A DNA stretch of 59,301 nucleotides from Fibrobacter sp. (GTDB lineage: Bacteria; Fibrobacterota; Fibrobacteria; Fibrobacterales; Fibrobacteraceae): assembly GCA_024689485.1 (NCBI GenBank), contig JAILDK010000012.1, forward strand, positions 1 to 59,301, given 5' to 3'. A model generated the notes under the pieces. That model worked only from the letters and a program-made list of their open reading frames with translations, was not told the origin of the DNA and searched no databases. Shown one piece after another: positions 44,733 to 53,548 of the stretch. Both the position numbers and the translations under genes were made by a program. How positions within the stretch are numbered: position 1 is the first letter of the stretch; each line of letters opens with the position of its first letter.

Positions 44733-44851
44733 TTCCTAAAAATATTAAAAAGGGTTCGTGAAAAATCCGAGTTTTTGACGAGAGAGCGTTTTTCGTTTCT
44801 AGGAGGAATGCTTATATTGACATGCGACACTTGAATTTGGAGATTGTCCGC

Positions 44852-45358
44852 ATGATTTCGATTCTGTTTGTTTGCCATGGAAATATTTGCCGCAGCCCGA
44901 TGGCGGAATTTGTGATGAAAAAGATCGTGGCGGATGCAGGACTAGAACATGAATTTCACATTGAAAGCGCGGCGACCAGTACAGAAGAAATCGGGAATCC
45001 GGTGTACCCGCCTGCCCGCAGAATGTTGCAAAAGCACGGAATCCATTCCGATGGAAAAACGGCTCGCCAGATGACGGTCAAGGATTTGGAAACCTTTGAC
45101 TACATCATTTTGATGGATGAAAATAATCTGCGCAACCTGAAATGGATTTTGCCCCGTTCAATACTTCAAAATTTGAATATTTCGAATGATCCAAGTGGAC
45201 GTCGCCTGCAAAAGGTTTCCCTGTTGATGGATTACACGGATGAGCCTCGGGAAGTCGCCGATCCTTGGTATACGGGCGATTTTCAGGCGACTTGGGATGA
45301 CGTTTGGGACGGTTGCTCGGAACTTTTAAAATTCTTGAAACCGCATTTTTCAAAATGA
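44852..45358 (+). CDS. Low-molecular-weight protein-tyrosine phosphatase
   Basis: A 168-residue phosphatase of the Wzb/LMW-PTP family. The P-loop CHGNICRS (C8 to R14) is at the N-terminus and the general-acid motif is DPWYTGDF near the C-terminus. Start ATG 44852 keeps the P-loop at the usual position (residue 8); the in-frame ATG 44822 would add ten residues. In many bacteria such enzymes control exopolysaccharide synthesis by removing phosphate from tyrosine kinases, which would suit the nearby glycan genes, but no Wzc-type kinase is in the window. It is followed by a diguanylate cyclase after 15 bases. Confidence 0.88.
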   Translation: MISILFVCHGNICRSPMAEFVMKKIVADAGLEHEFHIESAATSTEEIGNPVYPPARRMLQKHGIHSDGKTARQMTVKDLETFDYIILMDENNLRNLKWILPRSILQNLNISNDPSGRRLQKVSLLMDYTDEPREVADPWYTGDFQATWDDVWDGCSELLKFLKPHFSK

Positions 45359-45373
45359 GAGTATTTTGATAGC

Positions 45374-46369
45374 ATGGAATTTGAAAGATTAGAAACGTTA
45401 CCCATTTCGCGTAGTGATTTTGATAAGTTGGATGTCTTTCGAAAGGTTTCTTTCGAAAGTTTAGCGGGCTATTTGCTCAGCTGTCGGACTTTTGTCGCAG
45501 AGCCGGGGACTGTTTTGATTGATCCCGATCATCTTGAACGAAATTTGGTCGTGGTGCTGGATGGCTCGCTGGAAGCGCGTTCGGTGAACGGCAAGGGCCT
45601 TGTTTACAGTACGATCGGAGTGGGGCAGTGTGCGGGTGAAATGTCGGTGATCGACAATGTGCAGCCCAGTGCACGCGTTGTGGCCAGGGAAAAGAGCCGC
45701 GTTTTGATGATCCCGGCAGATGTCGCGATGGCGATGCTCCATGCTTCGCATGATCTCTGCTTGAACTTTTTGCACATTCTGAGTAACCGCGTGCGCGTAA
45801 ATAGCAATATGGTGGTGGAAGAAGAATTCCACATCCGCTGCATCGAAGAAACTTCCAAGGTGGATTCTTTGACGGGCTTGCACAATCGCCGTTGGCTCCA
45901 AGAAATGTATACGCGTGAAATTCAGCGCAGCAATGCGGGCAACTATCCGTTAGCCGCTCTGATGATTGACGTCGATCTTTTTAAGGATGTGAATGATACT
46001 TTTGGACATCTCGCCGGCGATCAGGTTCTGATTGCGGTGGCACAGGTGATTGCGGACAATATGCGCCCGACGGATATGCCTGTGCGTTACGGCGGTGAAG
46101 AATTCTCCATCTTCTTACCGGAAGCGACGATTGAAAATGCTCGGATCGTGGGGGAACGTTTGCGCAAAGGCGTAGAATCCACTCCGATTCAGCTGGATTC
46201 GGGCGAAGTCATCAAGGTGACGGTCAGCGTCGGAATTTCGGAACGCCGTCAGAATGATTCTGTCCAGGATCTGATCGACCGTTCGGATAAAGCGCTTTAC
46301 CATGCAAAGCAGAACGGTCGAAACCGCGTCTGCTTGAATGTGGAAGACGATTCGCTTTTCCTTGTGTAA
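45374..46369 (+). CDS. Diguanylate cyclase with N-terminal cyclic-nucleotide-binding-like domain
   Basis: A 331-residue protein. Residues about 20-150 match a cNMP-binding/CRP-like beta-roll (EPGTVLIDPDHLERNLVVVL and IGVGQCAGEMSVIDNVQPSA). The GGDEF domain starts near 160 (DSLTGLHNRRWL), with the active site GGEEF at 240-244. An inhibitory I-site RxxD (RPTD, 231-234) lies exactly five residues before it, so feedback inhibition by c-di-GMP is likely. It makes c-di-GMP from GTP. No membrane helix is present. It is probably co-transcribed with the upstream phosphatase. Confidence 0.92.
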   Translation: MEFERLETLPISRSDFDKLDVFRKVSFESLAGYLLSCRTFVAEPGTVLIDPDHLERNLVVVLDGSLEARSVNGKGLVYSTIGVGQCAGEMSVIDNVQPSARVVAREKSRVLMIPADVAMAMLHASHDLCLNFLHILSNRVRVNSNMVVEEEFHIRCIEETSKVDSLTGLHNRRWLQEMYTREIQRSNAGNYPLAALMIDVDLFKDVNDTFGHLAGDQVLIAVAQVIADNMRPTDMPVRYGGEEFSIFLPEATIENARIVGERLRKGVESTPIQLDSGEVIKVTVSVGISERRQNDSVQDLIDRSDKALYHAKQNGRNRVCLNVEDDSLFLV

Positions 46370-46378
46370 TTCAAAAAT

Positions 46379-46789
46379 TTATTTCGCCTGCGGATTCTCT
46401 TTTTGGTAACAGCGCGAGCAGTAACCGAAGAGGCAAGATTCCTGCTGGTTTACGTAAAAGTCGCATTCCTTGAGAATCGACTTTTTAATTTTTTGCAGAG
46501 CGTCTCCTTCGAGGTGAAAGAACTTGCCGCACTTTCTGCAGATCAGGTGAATCTTGTTTTGGCAGTCGCCGGGGCCGATGTAGCGGTAGCAGATTTCCTT
46601 GTTTTCGTCGGTACCAAAAGATTGGATGTAGCCGTTCTTTTCCATCAGCTGCAGATTGCGGTAGATGGTGCTGAGGGAAGAATTGGAAAGTTCCTGGGCG
46701 AGTTCCGAAGCCTTGAAGATTTTGTCTTTCTTGTGCGCGATCAGTTCGGCGAGTTCTGCGCGAGCTTTTGTTTTGTAACCAGTGGTCAT
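46379..46789 (-). CDS. Fur family regulator, probably zinc-responsive (Zur-like)
   Basis: A 136-residue Fur-type winged-helix protein: recognition helix in SNSSLSTIYRNLQLME, structural zinc cysteines CRKC (84-87) and CSRC (124-127), and the metal-site IHLICRKCGKFFHLE. The ribosome binding site GAGGG precedes ATG 46789. It is divergent from a His-rich membrane protein, a His-rich lipoprotein and a TonB receptor, which suggests Zur; Fur or PerR specificity is not excluded by sequence. Confidence 0.85.
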   Translation of the reverse strand: MTTGYKTKARAELAELIAHKKDKIFKASELAQELSNSSLSTIYRNLQLMEKNGYIQSFGTDENKEICYRYIGPGDCQNKIHLICRKCGKFFHLEGDALQKIKKSILKECDFYVNQQESCLFGYCSRCYQKENPQAK

Positions 46790-46838
46790 ATTCCCTCATT
46801 CAAAACGTTTCTATTAAAATAAAAAATTCAACAGCGCT

Positions 46839-46941
46839 TTGAAATAGGGAACTGCAAGCGAAATATAATTTGGGAACTGTTTGCAAATTCATCCTTGCAA
46901 AATTCCGACTAAAATTGTAAATTTTGCGAGTGATTCGCAAA
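46839..46941. promoter_or_regulatory. Promoter and inverted repeats of the putative zinc-uptake locus
   Basis: TTGAAA (46839-46844) and TATAAT (46864-46869), 19 bases apart, could be a plus-strand promoter. Two inverted repeats follow: TTTGCAA-N8-TTGCAAA (46880-46901) and TTTGCGA-N5-TCGCAAA (46923-46941). Both share the half-site TTTGC(A/G)A and are placed where a Fur/Zur repressor would block transcription of the downstream genes. The second overlaps the proposed start of the His-rich gene. Confidence 0.55.
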
Positions 46942-47214
46942 TTCAACCTCTTTCTCGTCGTATTTCTGGTTGCTGGGCTGCTTGCCATATCTCAGCATCA
47001 CCACGATGATTTAGAGCATCACGACGATTGCGCTATATGCCAGGTCCTTGATTGCGGTTTTGAAGCGGTCGAACCTTTAATTGTATCTCTCTTTATTGGC
47101 TTAGCGTGGATTCTTCCGCGAATCCAGAAACGGTTCGTTTCTTATCCTAGAATCGTCCTTCATTTTTCTCGGGCACCGCCGCAGTTTAAGCGATTTGAAA
47201 TTCAAAACGTTTAA
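46930..47214 (+). CDS. Histidine-rich membrane protein (DUF2946-like), 94 residues
   Basis: The N-terminal hydrophobic segment (FLVVFLVAGLLAIS) is followed by a metal-binding-looking stretch QHHHDDLEHHDDCAICQVLD (residues about 23-42), then a second hydrophobic segment (PLIVSLFIGLAWILP) and a basic tail. The pattern of a His/Asp/Cys cluster after a leader helix resembles DUF2946-type proteins found near metal transport genes. No Shine-Dalgarno is visible before GTG 46930 (or TTG 46924), so the start is uncertain. It is the first gene of the plus-strand cluster with the lipoprotein and the TonB receptor. Confidence 0.65.
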   Translation: MIRKFNLFLVVFLVAGLLAISQHHHDDLEHHDDCAICQVLDCGFEAVEPLIVSLFIGLAWILPRIQKRFVSYPRIVLHFSRAPPQFKRFEIQNV

Positions 47215-47300
47215 CTGAAATCTTTTACAAACAAATTCACCTATCGGAAAGGACTCTAGGAAAGTCCTTGTGTCCGAACTTTAAATAAAGAGAAGAGAAA

Positions 47301-47792
47301 ATGAAAAAAATTTGGATGATCGCTTTCGCCGCATTGGCCTTCTATGCATGCAGCAGCAACAGTGCTAGCTCGGATCAGGAAGAACATTTTGAAGCAGACG
47401 GTTGGAACCTTTATTGGCCGGATTGGACTCTCGCTTACAGCGTTTTCCAGGGCAAGATTGACAGCACTCTCGAAACCATGAGTGTGAATGCAAACTGCTT
47501 GAGCGAACACATCAACATCAAGTTCCTCGACGAAAACAAGGAACAGATCAGCGGCCCGACCGATGAAGAACATTCCCTCGGCTGGGTGGTGGCAGACACT
47601 TCCATTTTGGACATCGAATGGGAAGGCGGCTGGGGCTTCCATCTGCACGGCCTTCAGGAAGGCGAAACGACCCTTCAGTTGCAGGTCAAGCACCACGATC
47701 ATGCGGACGTGAAGACTCCGGAAATCAAGATCATTGTGGATAAGAAGCTCGCTGCAGAGGATTGCCCGTTCCAGGAAGATGAAGAAGAATAA
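47301..47792 (+). CDS. His-rich lipoprotein of the putative zinc-uptake locus
   Basis: A 163-residue lipoprotein: signal MKKIWMIAFAALAFYAC with lipobox FYAC (C17). The mature protein is acidic and shows a single beta-sandwich-like domain with two histidine clusters (HLHG and KHHDHADVK), plausible metal ligands. The C-terminus is acidic (EEDEEE type). The ribosome binding site AAGAGAAGAGAAA precedes ATG 47301. It overlaps the start of the TonB receptor by 14 bases, indicating translational coupling. It may bind zinc or another metal at the cell surface and pass it to the receptor. Confidence 0.72.
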   Translation: MKKIWMIAFAALAFYACSSNSASSDQEEHFEADGWNLYWPDWTLAYSVFQGKIDSTLETMSVNANCLSEHINIKFLDENKEQISGPTDEEHSLGWVVADTSILDIEWEGGWGFHLHGLQEGETTLQLQVKHHDHADVKTPEIKIIVDKKLAAEDCPFQEDEEE

Positions 47793-49761
47793 TCGCTTTT
47801 TTTCAGCGATGGTGAAGAGCCTCCTTTTTTTAGGAGGCTCTTTTTCCGTGCTTCCCGCTGAAGAAATCATTTTGGATTTAGGAAGCAGTACCGTCCAAGC
47901 GGAAGCGGCCAAAGAATCCCGCTCCGAAACGCTTCGCGCCGATGACGCTTTGCAAAATATCGATTTGGACGAAGAAAAGGCTTCGACGATTGCGGAAACC
48001 TTAAAAAATCAGCCGAATATGGCGATCCGTTCCATGGGACCGGCTCCCGCTCGCCCGGTGGCAAAGGGCCTTTCCGGAAATCATGTGACGGTTGTCGAAG
48101 ATGGCTCTGTCGGCGGAGATCTGAGTGCGACTTCTCCCGACCATGCGATTGCAAGCGAAGCGCTGACGCTGCAAAAGATTCGCATTCTGCACGGGCCTCG
48201 CGTTTTGCTGTACACCTATTCGCAGGCAGGCGGTGTCATTCAAATGGACCGCTCCGAAATTCCGTTTGAAGACGATTCGTTGCACGGCTCGATTTGGGCT
48301 TATGCGGAAAGCGGTCAGCCGGGTTATGCGAATGCGGTGGAATTGAACGTTCCTGTTTGGAAGGGAGCGATCCATGCTGAAATTTCTTCGCGGAAAGCGG
48401 ATGATTTAGAGACGCCGCGTGGAGAATTGAAAAATACGGATCTGCTGAATGAAGGCGGCTTTGTCGCAGGAGCCTTGAAGTTTGGAAACTGGAGCCTTGG
48501 AAGTTCGTTCCGCTGGTTTTTGACGGATTACGGGATTCCGGGAGGCTTTATCGGCGGGCATCCGAACGGCGTCGATATTGAACTTTCGAAGTATGATTTT
48601 TCGACGGTGGCGAAATATTCCCCAAGTGATCGGCAGGCGGATTCTTTGCAGATCCGATTCCGCGCGAACCGTTACCATCATTACGAATACGAAGCCAAGG
48701 ATTACGTGGGCGCGGAATTTGCCTCGAACGAAGAAGAAGTCCGCATCGACAAAGCCTTTGGCCATGTCGGGAATTTTTTTGACATTCACACGGGTGCAGA
48801 ACTGCACACGCGGCGGCTCGAAATGGGAGGCTACGTTTTTACACCGCCCACGAATGAATATGACGGAGCCGCCTTTGCAAGCGCATCCACGCGCATTTTT
48901 AACCGTACCGAACTTTCGTTTTCGGGAAGGCTCGGAGGCGCGTCCTTTACACCGAAAAAGAGTGTCGTTGCCAAGGATGAAGATATTTGCGACCGAAAGT
49001 TCTTGCTGTACGCCGTGGACGTGGAACTTTTACAGCCGATCGGTTCGGGAAAGTTCTTGATTGCAAACGTTTACCGCACCACGCGGGCCCCTTCGATCGA
49101 AGAACTTTACAACCAAGGGCCCCATCTTGCCGCATACACATACGAAAAGGGCGACAAAGATCTTGATGCGGAAAGCGGCTACGGCGGGGAAGTTGAATTC
49201 AAGGCTTACACGCTCGACATGGAGGTTTCTGCAAGCGCATACGGAACCTGGTTTGACAATTACCTCGCGCCGCGTGCGACGGGAGACACGAACTGGTCCC
49301 AGCTTTTGCCGATTTATCAAGTGCAGGGCGACGCGGCGCTTCTTTTTGGCGGTAGCGTTTCGGTCAAATGGAATCCGGAAAAGGGCCTTTATGGAGAAGG
49401 CTCGGCGAGTTACGTTCGCGGCTATTACCAGAATGAAGACTGGGGCGATATGCCGCAGATTCCGCCGTTCAAATTCTACGGTGAAGTCGGCTACCGAATG
49501 CTCGGCGTCAAGGTTGGCACGTTTGGAACTTACCTCGCAAAACAATCCCATGTGGACAAGTTTGAAACGGAAACGCCTCAGTCGTTTTGCTGGGGAGCGC
49601 TTCTCGAATTCAAATGGAAGTGGGAACGTTCCGAATATGCCTTGATTTTACGCGGCGAAAACCTGCTCGACGCAGAAATCGAAAATCACCTTTCGAGGCT
49701 CAAATCGGTGATGCCCGAAAAGGGGCGAAGCTTTAGCGGACTTTTGAAGATTGCGTTCTAG
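47779..49761 (+). CDS. TonB-dependent outer-membrane receptor, probably metal
   Basis: A 660-residue receptor with a signal peptide (MKKNNRFFSAMVKSLLFLGG), a plug domain (ALTLQKIRILHGPRVLLYTY is near the usual IeVlrGPas motif) and a C-terminal barrel whose last strand ends in KGRSFSGLLKIAF, a terminal Phe typical of outer-membrane proteins. The start ATG 47779 has AGGAAG upstream. Its cargo is not shown by motifs; the linked His-rich proteins and Fur-type regulator suggest zinc. No TonB or ExbBD genes are in the window. Its stop shares CTAG with the stop of convergent ygiQ. Confidence 0.85.
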   Translation: MKKNNRFFSAMVKSLLFLGGSFSVLPAEEIILDLGSSTVQAEAAKESRSETLRADDALQNIDLDEEKASTIAETLKNQPNMAIRSMGPAPARPVAKGLSGNHVTVVEDGSVGGDLSATSPDHAIASEALTLQKIRILHGPRVLLYTYSQAGGVIQMDRSEIPFEDDSLHGSIWAYAESGQPGYANAVELNVPVWKGAIHAEISSRKADDLETPRGELKNTDLLNEGGFVAGALKFGNWSLGSSFRWFLTDYGIPGGFIGGHPNGVDIELSKYDFSTVAKYSPSDRQADSLQIRFRANRYHHYEYEAKDYVGAEFASNEEEVRIDKAFGHVGNFFDIHTGAELHTRRLEMGGYVFTPPTNEYDGAAFASASTRIFNRTELSFSGRLGGASFTPKKSVVAKDEDICDRKFLLYAVDVELLQPIGSGKFLIANVYRTTRAPSIEELYNQGPHLAAYTYEKGDKDLDAESGYGGEVEFKAYTLDMEVSASAYGTWFDNYLAPRATGDTNWSQLLPIYQVQGDAALLFGGSVSVKWNPEKGLYGEGSASYVRGYYQNEDWGDMPQIPPFKFYGEVGYRMLGVKVGTFGTYLAKQSHVDKFETETPQSFCWGALLEFKWKWERSEYALILRGENLLDAEIENHLSRLKSVMPEKGRSFSGLLKIAF

Positions 49762-51686
49762 GATCTGCCGAGGCGTCTTCCGCGGCGGCGGATGTTGCGA
49801 TCTCGGCGGACCTGTTCGCGTTCGTCTGCACGTTCAAGGCTCGGTTCGTATGTACGGCCTTCCTTGTACGAGGTACGCGAAAGCAATAGGCGGGAAATCT
49901 TTCCGAGCTTGAGGCGTTCGAGAGTCTTTCGAATCCAGACGCGGTTTTCGGGAATGTACCAGAAGAAGAAACGCTTTTGGTTCGCTTTTTGTTCGGGCGT
50001 TTTGGCGACGTAAACCGGTTTTCCGTCCGGGTACATTTCGGCGTAATACATCTCGGTCGCAATCGTCATCGGGGTCGGGGTAAAGTCCTGAACCTGTTCC
50101 AGTTTAAAGCCGAGCTGTTTCGTTTCGAGTGCGAGTTCGGCCATGTCCTTTTCGGTGCAGCCCGGATGGCTCGAAATAAAGTACGGAATCAGTTGCTGAC
50201 GTTTTCCGACTGCCGCGCTTTCCTTGTCAAAAAGCTCCTTGAACTTGTAGAAAAGGCTAAAGGACGGTTTGCGGATTAGGCTTAAGACCGCGTCCGAGGT
50301 ATGTTCCGGCGCGACTTTCAAACGACCGCTCACATGGTGGTGAATCAGCTGCTTCGCGTATTCCATGTGATCCTGTTGCAGATTCTTGTCGGTCGTTTCT
50401 TGCAAAATCAAATCGTAGCGGACGCCGCTTCCAATGAAGAGGTGCTTGATTTTGGGATTCTTGGCGACTTCCTTGTAAAGCTCCGTCAGGTCGTGGTGAC
50501 GCGTGTTCATGTTGTCGCAAATGCGCGGAAACACGCAACTCGGGCGGGCGCATTTTTCGCAACGGGAACGGTCCTTGCCGCGCATCTTGTACATGTTTGC
50601 GCTGGGTCCGCCGAGGTCCGAAATTGTGCCGGCAAAGCCCGGCATGTTCGTCACAATTTCCACTTCGCGGAGAATGCTTTCGCGGGAACGGCTCGCGATG
50701 AATTTGCCCTGGTGTGCGTTGATCGCGCAGAAGCTGCAACCGCCAAAGCATCCGCGATGCGTGTTGATCGAGAACTTGATCATTTCGAACGCGGGAACCG
50801 GACCGCGCTTTTTGTAACGCGGGTGCGGAGCTCTCATGTACGGGTATTCGTAACTTTCGTCGAGCTCGCCGTATTCGAGAGGCGGGTAAGGCGGATTGAT
50901 GACGATCGTCTGTTCGCCGGTATCTTGTAAAATACGGCGAGCGTGGATGCGGTTCGTTTCAATTTCCGTTTTGCGGTAGGCGTCGAGCTGGGTGCGCTTG
51001 TTTTGTAAGCAGTCTTCGTAGCTCGGCAGTACCAGATCCTGCACGTCGCGGTTCTTGGGAACGCGGCCTTTGGGGGCGAGGTATGCCGTCTGCGGAATGG
51101 AGTTCATGTTCGAGAACGGAACGCCTTTCTTGAGCAGATGAAGCAGCTCTTTCATCGGCTTTTCGCCCATGCCGTAAAGCAGTAAGTCCGCTTGTGTCGT
51201 GGCGAGAATCGAGGGGAAAAGCTTGTCGTCCCAGTAGTCGTAATGGCTAATGCGGCGCAGGCTCGATTCGAGCCCTCCGATGACCACAGGAACGTCCGGG
51301 TAGAGCTTTTTCAGAATCTTTGCGTAAACGGTAGTGGCTCGGTCTGGGCGGAACCCAGCCTTTCCGCCGGGGGTAAAAGCGTCATCGCTGCGGAGGCGCT
51401 TTGCCGCGGTGTAATGGTTCACCATGCTGTCCATGCCGCTGGAAATGGCAAAGAACAGGCGCGGCTTTCCGAGCTTTTTGAAGTCTCTTAAGTCATCTCG
51501 CCAGTTGGGCTGGGGGAGGATGGCTACACGATAGCCTTCGTGTTCAATCAGTCGTGCCATGACGGCGTGGCCAAAAGAAGGGTGGTCGACGTAGGCATCT
51601 GCGGAAATGACGATTACATCGACAAAATCCCAGCCACGCGCTTCCAAGTCCTCTTTGGAAATCGGCAAAAAATCGTGAGCATCCAT
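49758..51686 (-). CDS. ygiQ: YgiQ family radical SAM protein (UPF0313)
   Basis: A 642-residue radical SAM protein with an N-terminal UPF0313 region (AYVDHPSFGHAVMARLIEHE) and the cluster motif C313-x3-C317-x2-C320 (THRGCFGGCSFCAINAHQGK). A second cysteine set (RCEKCARPSCVFPRIC) may bind another cluster. The C-terminus is Arg-rich. The substrate of YgiQ is not established. It starts at ATG 51686, 59 bases from divergent pgi. Confidence 0.92.
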   Translation of the reverse strand: MDAHDFLPISKEDLEARGWDFVDVIVISADAYVDHPSFGHAVMARLIEHEGYRVAILPQPNWRDDLRDFKKLGKPRLFFAISSGMDSMVNHYTAAKRLRSDDAFTPGGKAGFRPDRATTVYAKILKKLYPDVPVVIGGLESSLRRISHYDYWDDKLFPSILATTQADLLLYGMGEKPMKELLHLLKKGVPFSNMNSIPQTAYLAPKGRVPKNRDVQDLVLPSYEDCLQNKRTQLDAYRKTEIETNRIHARRILQDTGEQTIVINPPYPPLEYGELDESYEYPYMRAPHPRYKKRGPVPAFEMIKFSINTHRGCFGGCSFCAINAHQGKFIASRSRESILREVEIVTNMPGFAGTISDLGGPSANMYKMRGKDRSRCEKCARPSCVFPRICDNMNTRHHDLTELYKEVAKNPKIKHLFIGSGVRYDLILQETTDKNLQQDHMEYAKQLIHHHVSGRLKVAPEHTSDAVLSLIRKPSFSLFYKFKELFDKESAAVGKRQQLIPYFISSHPGCTEKDMAELALETKQLGFKLEQVQDFTPTPMTIATEMYYAEMYPDGKPVYVAKTPEQKANQKRFFFWYIPENRVWIRKTLERLKLGKISRLLLSRTSYKEGRTYEPSLERADEREQVRRDRNIRRRGRRLGRS

Positions 51687-51745
51687 AAGAGTAAAGATAG
51701 AAAAAAGCTATACTTGTCCAAAACTCATTTTTACAAGGACACATT

Positions 51746-53410
51746 ATGAGCCGTTTGACTGAATCGAATGAATGGAAGGCCCTCGAAGCGAAAGCTGCGG
51801 AAGCCAAGAAGTGGAACATGCGCGAAATGTTCGCGAAAGACGCAAAGCGTGCTGAAAAGTTCAGCGCAGAAGCTTGCGGCATTTTCCTCGACTACTCCAA
51901 GAACTTGATTGATGACGAAACGATGGCGAAGCTCCAGGACCTCCTGAAGAGCGCTAAGTTCGAAGAAATCCGCGCCAAGTATTTTGGTGGCGAAAAGATC
52001 AATACCACGGAAAAGCGCGCAGTGCTCCACACCGCTCTCCGTTACAAGGGTAACGATCCGATTTGCGTCGACGGCAAGGATGTGATGCCGGAAGTTCGTG
52101 CTGTGCTCGAACACATGAAGGAATTCACGAAGCTCGTCCGTACCGGTAAGTGGAAAGGCTACACCGGCAAGTCCATCAAGTACGTGGTGAACATCGGTAT
52201 CGGTGGTTCTGACCTCGGTCCGGTCATGGTGACCGAAGCTCTCAAGCCGTATGCAGACAAGCCGGCTGAAGGCGAATATTCCCCGGCCGTTTACTTCGTT
52301 TCGAACATCGACGGCACCCACATGGCTGAAACCTTGAAGAAGGTCAACCTCGAAGAAACCCTCTTCATCGTGGCTTCCAAGACGTTCACGACTCTCGAAA
52401 CCATGACGAACGCCCAGACGGCAAAGGACGCTGTCCTCAAGGCCTTCAACGGCGACGAAAAGTCCATTGCAAAGCACTTCGTGGCTCTCTCCACGAACAC
52501 CGAAGCTGTTTCCGCTTTCGGTATCGACACCGCGAACATGTTCGAATTCTGGAACTGGGTTGGCGGCCGTTACTCTCTCTGGTCTGCTATCGGTCTTTCC
52601 ATCGCTCTCCGCATCGGCTTCGAAAACTACATGAAGCTCCATCAGGGCGCTTATGAAATGGATCAGCACTTCAAGACCGCTCCGGTCGACAAGAACCTCC
52701 CGGTGATCCTCGCTCTCATCGGCGTCTGGTACAACAACTTCTTTGGCGCATCGAGCTATGCCATGCTCCCGTATGACCAGTATCTGCACCGCTTGACCGC
52801 TTACTTCCAGCAGGCAGATATGGAATCCAACGGCAAGACCGTGGATCGCGATTCCAAGCGCGTCGATTATCAGACGGGCCCGATCCTCTGGGGCGAACCG
52901 GGTACGAACGGCCAGCACGCCTTCTACCAGCTCATTCACCAGGGCACAAAGCTTATTCCGTGTGACTTCATCGCTCCGGCCAACAGCCACAACAAGGTCG
53001 GCGATCATCACCAGAAGCTCCTCTCGAACTTCTTTGCTCAGCCGGAAGCTTTGATGAACGGTAAGACTCTTGCCGAAGCAACGGAAGAACTCCGCAAGGA
53101 CGGCAAGTCGGAAGAAGAAATCAAGTTCCTCGCTCCGCATAAGGTGTTCGAAGGCAACAAGCCGACGAACTCCATCATGATGGACTACGTTTCTCCGGAA
53201 CGTCTCGGCGCTCTCATCGCCATGTACGAACACAAGATCTTCACCCAGGGCGTGATCTGGAACATCAACAGCTACGACCAGTGGGGTGTTGAACTCGGCA
53301 AGCAGCTCGCGAAGAAGATCCTCCCGGAACTTGCAAAGGCTGACGCCGAACTCCACCACGACAGCTCCACCAACGGGCTCATCAAGTGGTTCAAAGCACA
53401 CCAGGCTTAA
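51746..53410 (+). CDS. pgi: Glucose-6-phosphate isomerase
   Basis: A 554-residue glycolytic enzyme interconverting glucose-6-phosphate and fructose-6-phosphate. It shows [19 protein letters not shown], the [14 protein letters not shown] phosphate loop, [20 protein letters not shown] and the C-terminal GVELGKQLA. Start ATG 51746 follows AAGGA at good spacing. Codon choice is biased towards C-ending and gaa/aag codons, suggesting high expression. A terminator with GC-rich stem follows at 53515. Confidence 0.97.
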   Translation: MSRLTESNEWKALEAKAAEAKKWNMREMFAKDAKRAEKFSAEACGIFLDYSKNLIDDETMAKLQDLLKSAKFEEIRAKYFGGEKINTTEKRAVLHTALRYKGNDPICVDGKDVMPEVRAVLEHMKEFTKLVRTGKWKGYTGKSIKYVVNIGIGGSDLGPVMVTEALKPYADKPAEGEYSPAVYFVSNIDGTHMAETLKKVNLEETLFIVASKTFTTLETMTNAQTAKDAVLKAFNGDEKSIAKHFVALSTNTEAVSAFGIDTANMFEFWNWVGGRYSLWSAIGLSIALRIGFENYMKLHQGAYEMDQHFKTAPVDKNLPVILALIGVWYNNFFGASSYAMLPYDQYLHRLTAYFQQADMESNGKTVDRDSKRVDYQTGPILWGEPGTNGQHAFYQLIHQGTKLIPCDFIAPANSHNKVGDHHQKLLSNFFAQPEALMNGKTLAEATEELRKDGKSEEEIKFLAPHKVFEGNKPTNSIMMDYVSPERLGALIAMYEHKIFTQGVIWNINSYDQWGVELGKQLAKKILPELAKADAELHHDSSTNGLIKWFKAHQA

Positions 53411-53429
53411 GTTAGACGAAATAAACGAT

Positions 53430-53510
53430 ACTTGGAGCTTTAGCTCCTTAGTAGAGTTATCCTCTTTGAGGAGAACGCTCGCAAGCTCGCTACAGACGAG
53501 AGACGAGAGA
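53430..53510. repeat. Dense small repeats after pgi
   Basis: The gap contains GGAGC-TTTA-GCTCC (inverted), CCTC-TTT-GAGG (inverted), GCTCGC-AA-GCTCGC (direct) and GACGAGA-GACGAGA (direct) within about 80 bases. It holds no gene. It may be a dispersed intergenic repeat element; the window contains only one copy that I can see. Confidence 0.45.
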
Positions 53511-53514
53511 AAGG

Positions 53515-53546
53515 CCGCGACAACAAAAGTCGCGGTTTTCTTTATT
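53515..53546 (+). terminator. Rho-independent terminator of pgi
   Basis: CCGCGAC (53515-53521) pairs with GTCGCGG (53529-53535) around a 7-base loop AACAAAA, followed by TTTTCTTTATTT. Confidence 0.9.
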
Positions 53547-53548
53547 TG

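Noticed and set aside
51731-53401. A 556-codon open frame antisense to pgi
   Set aside because: Mirror of a strongly codon-biased gene; no start signals and no recognisable domain.
53430-53510. A CRISPR array
   Set aside because: Repeats are 6-8 bases and irregular, without equal spacers or nearby cas genes.
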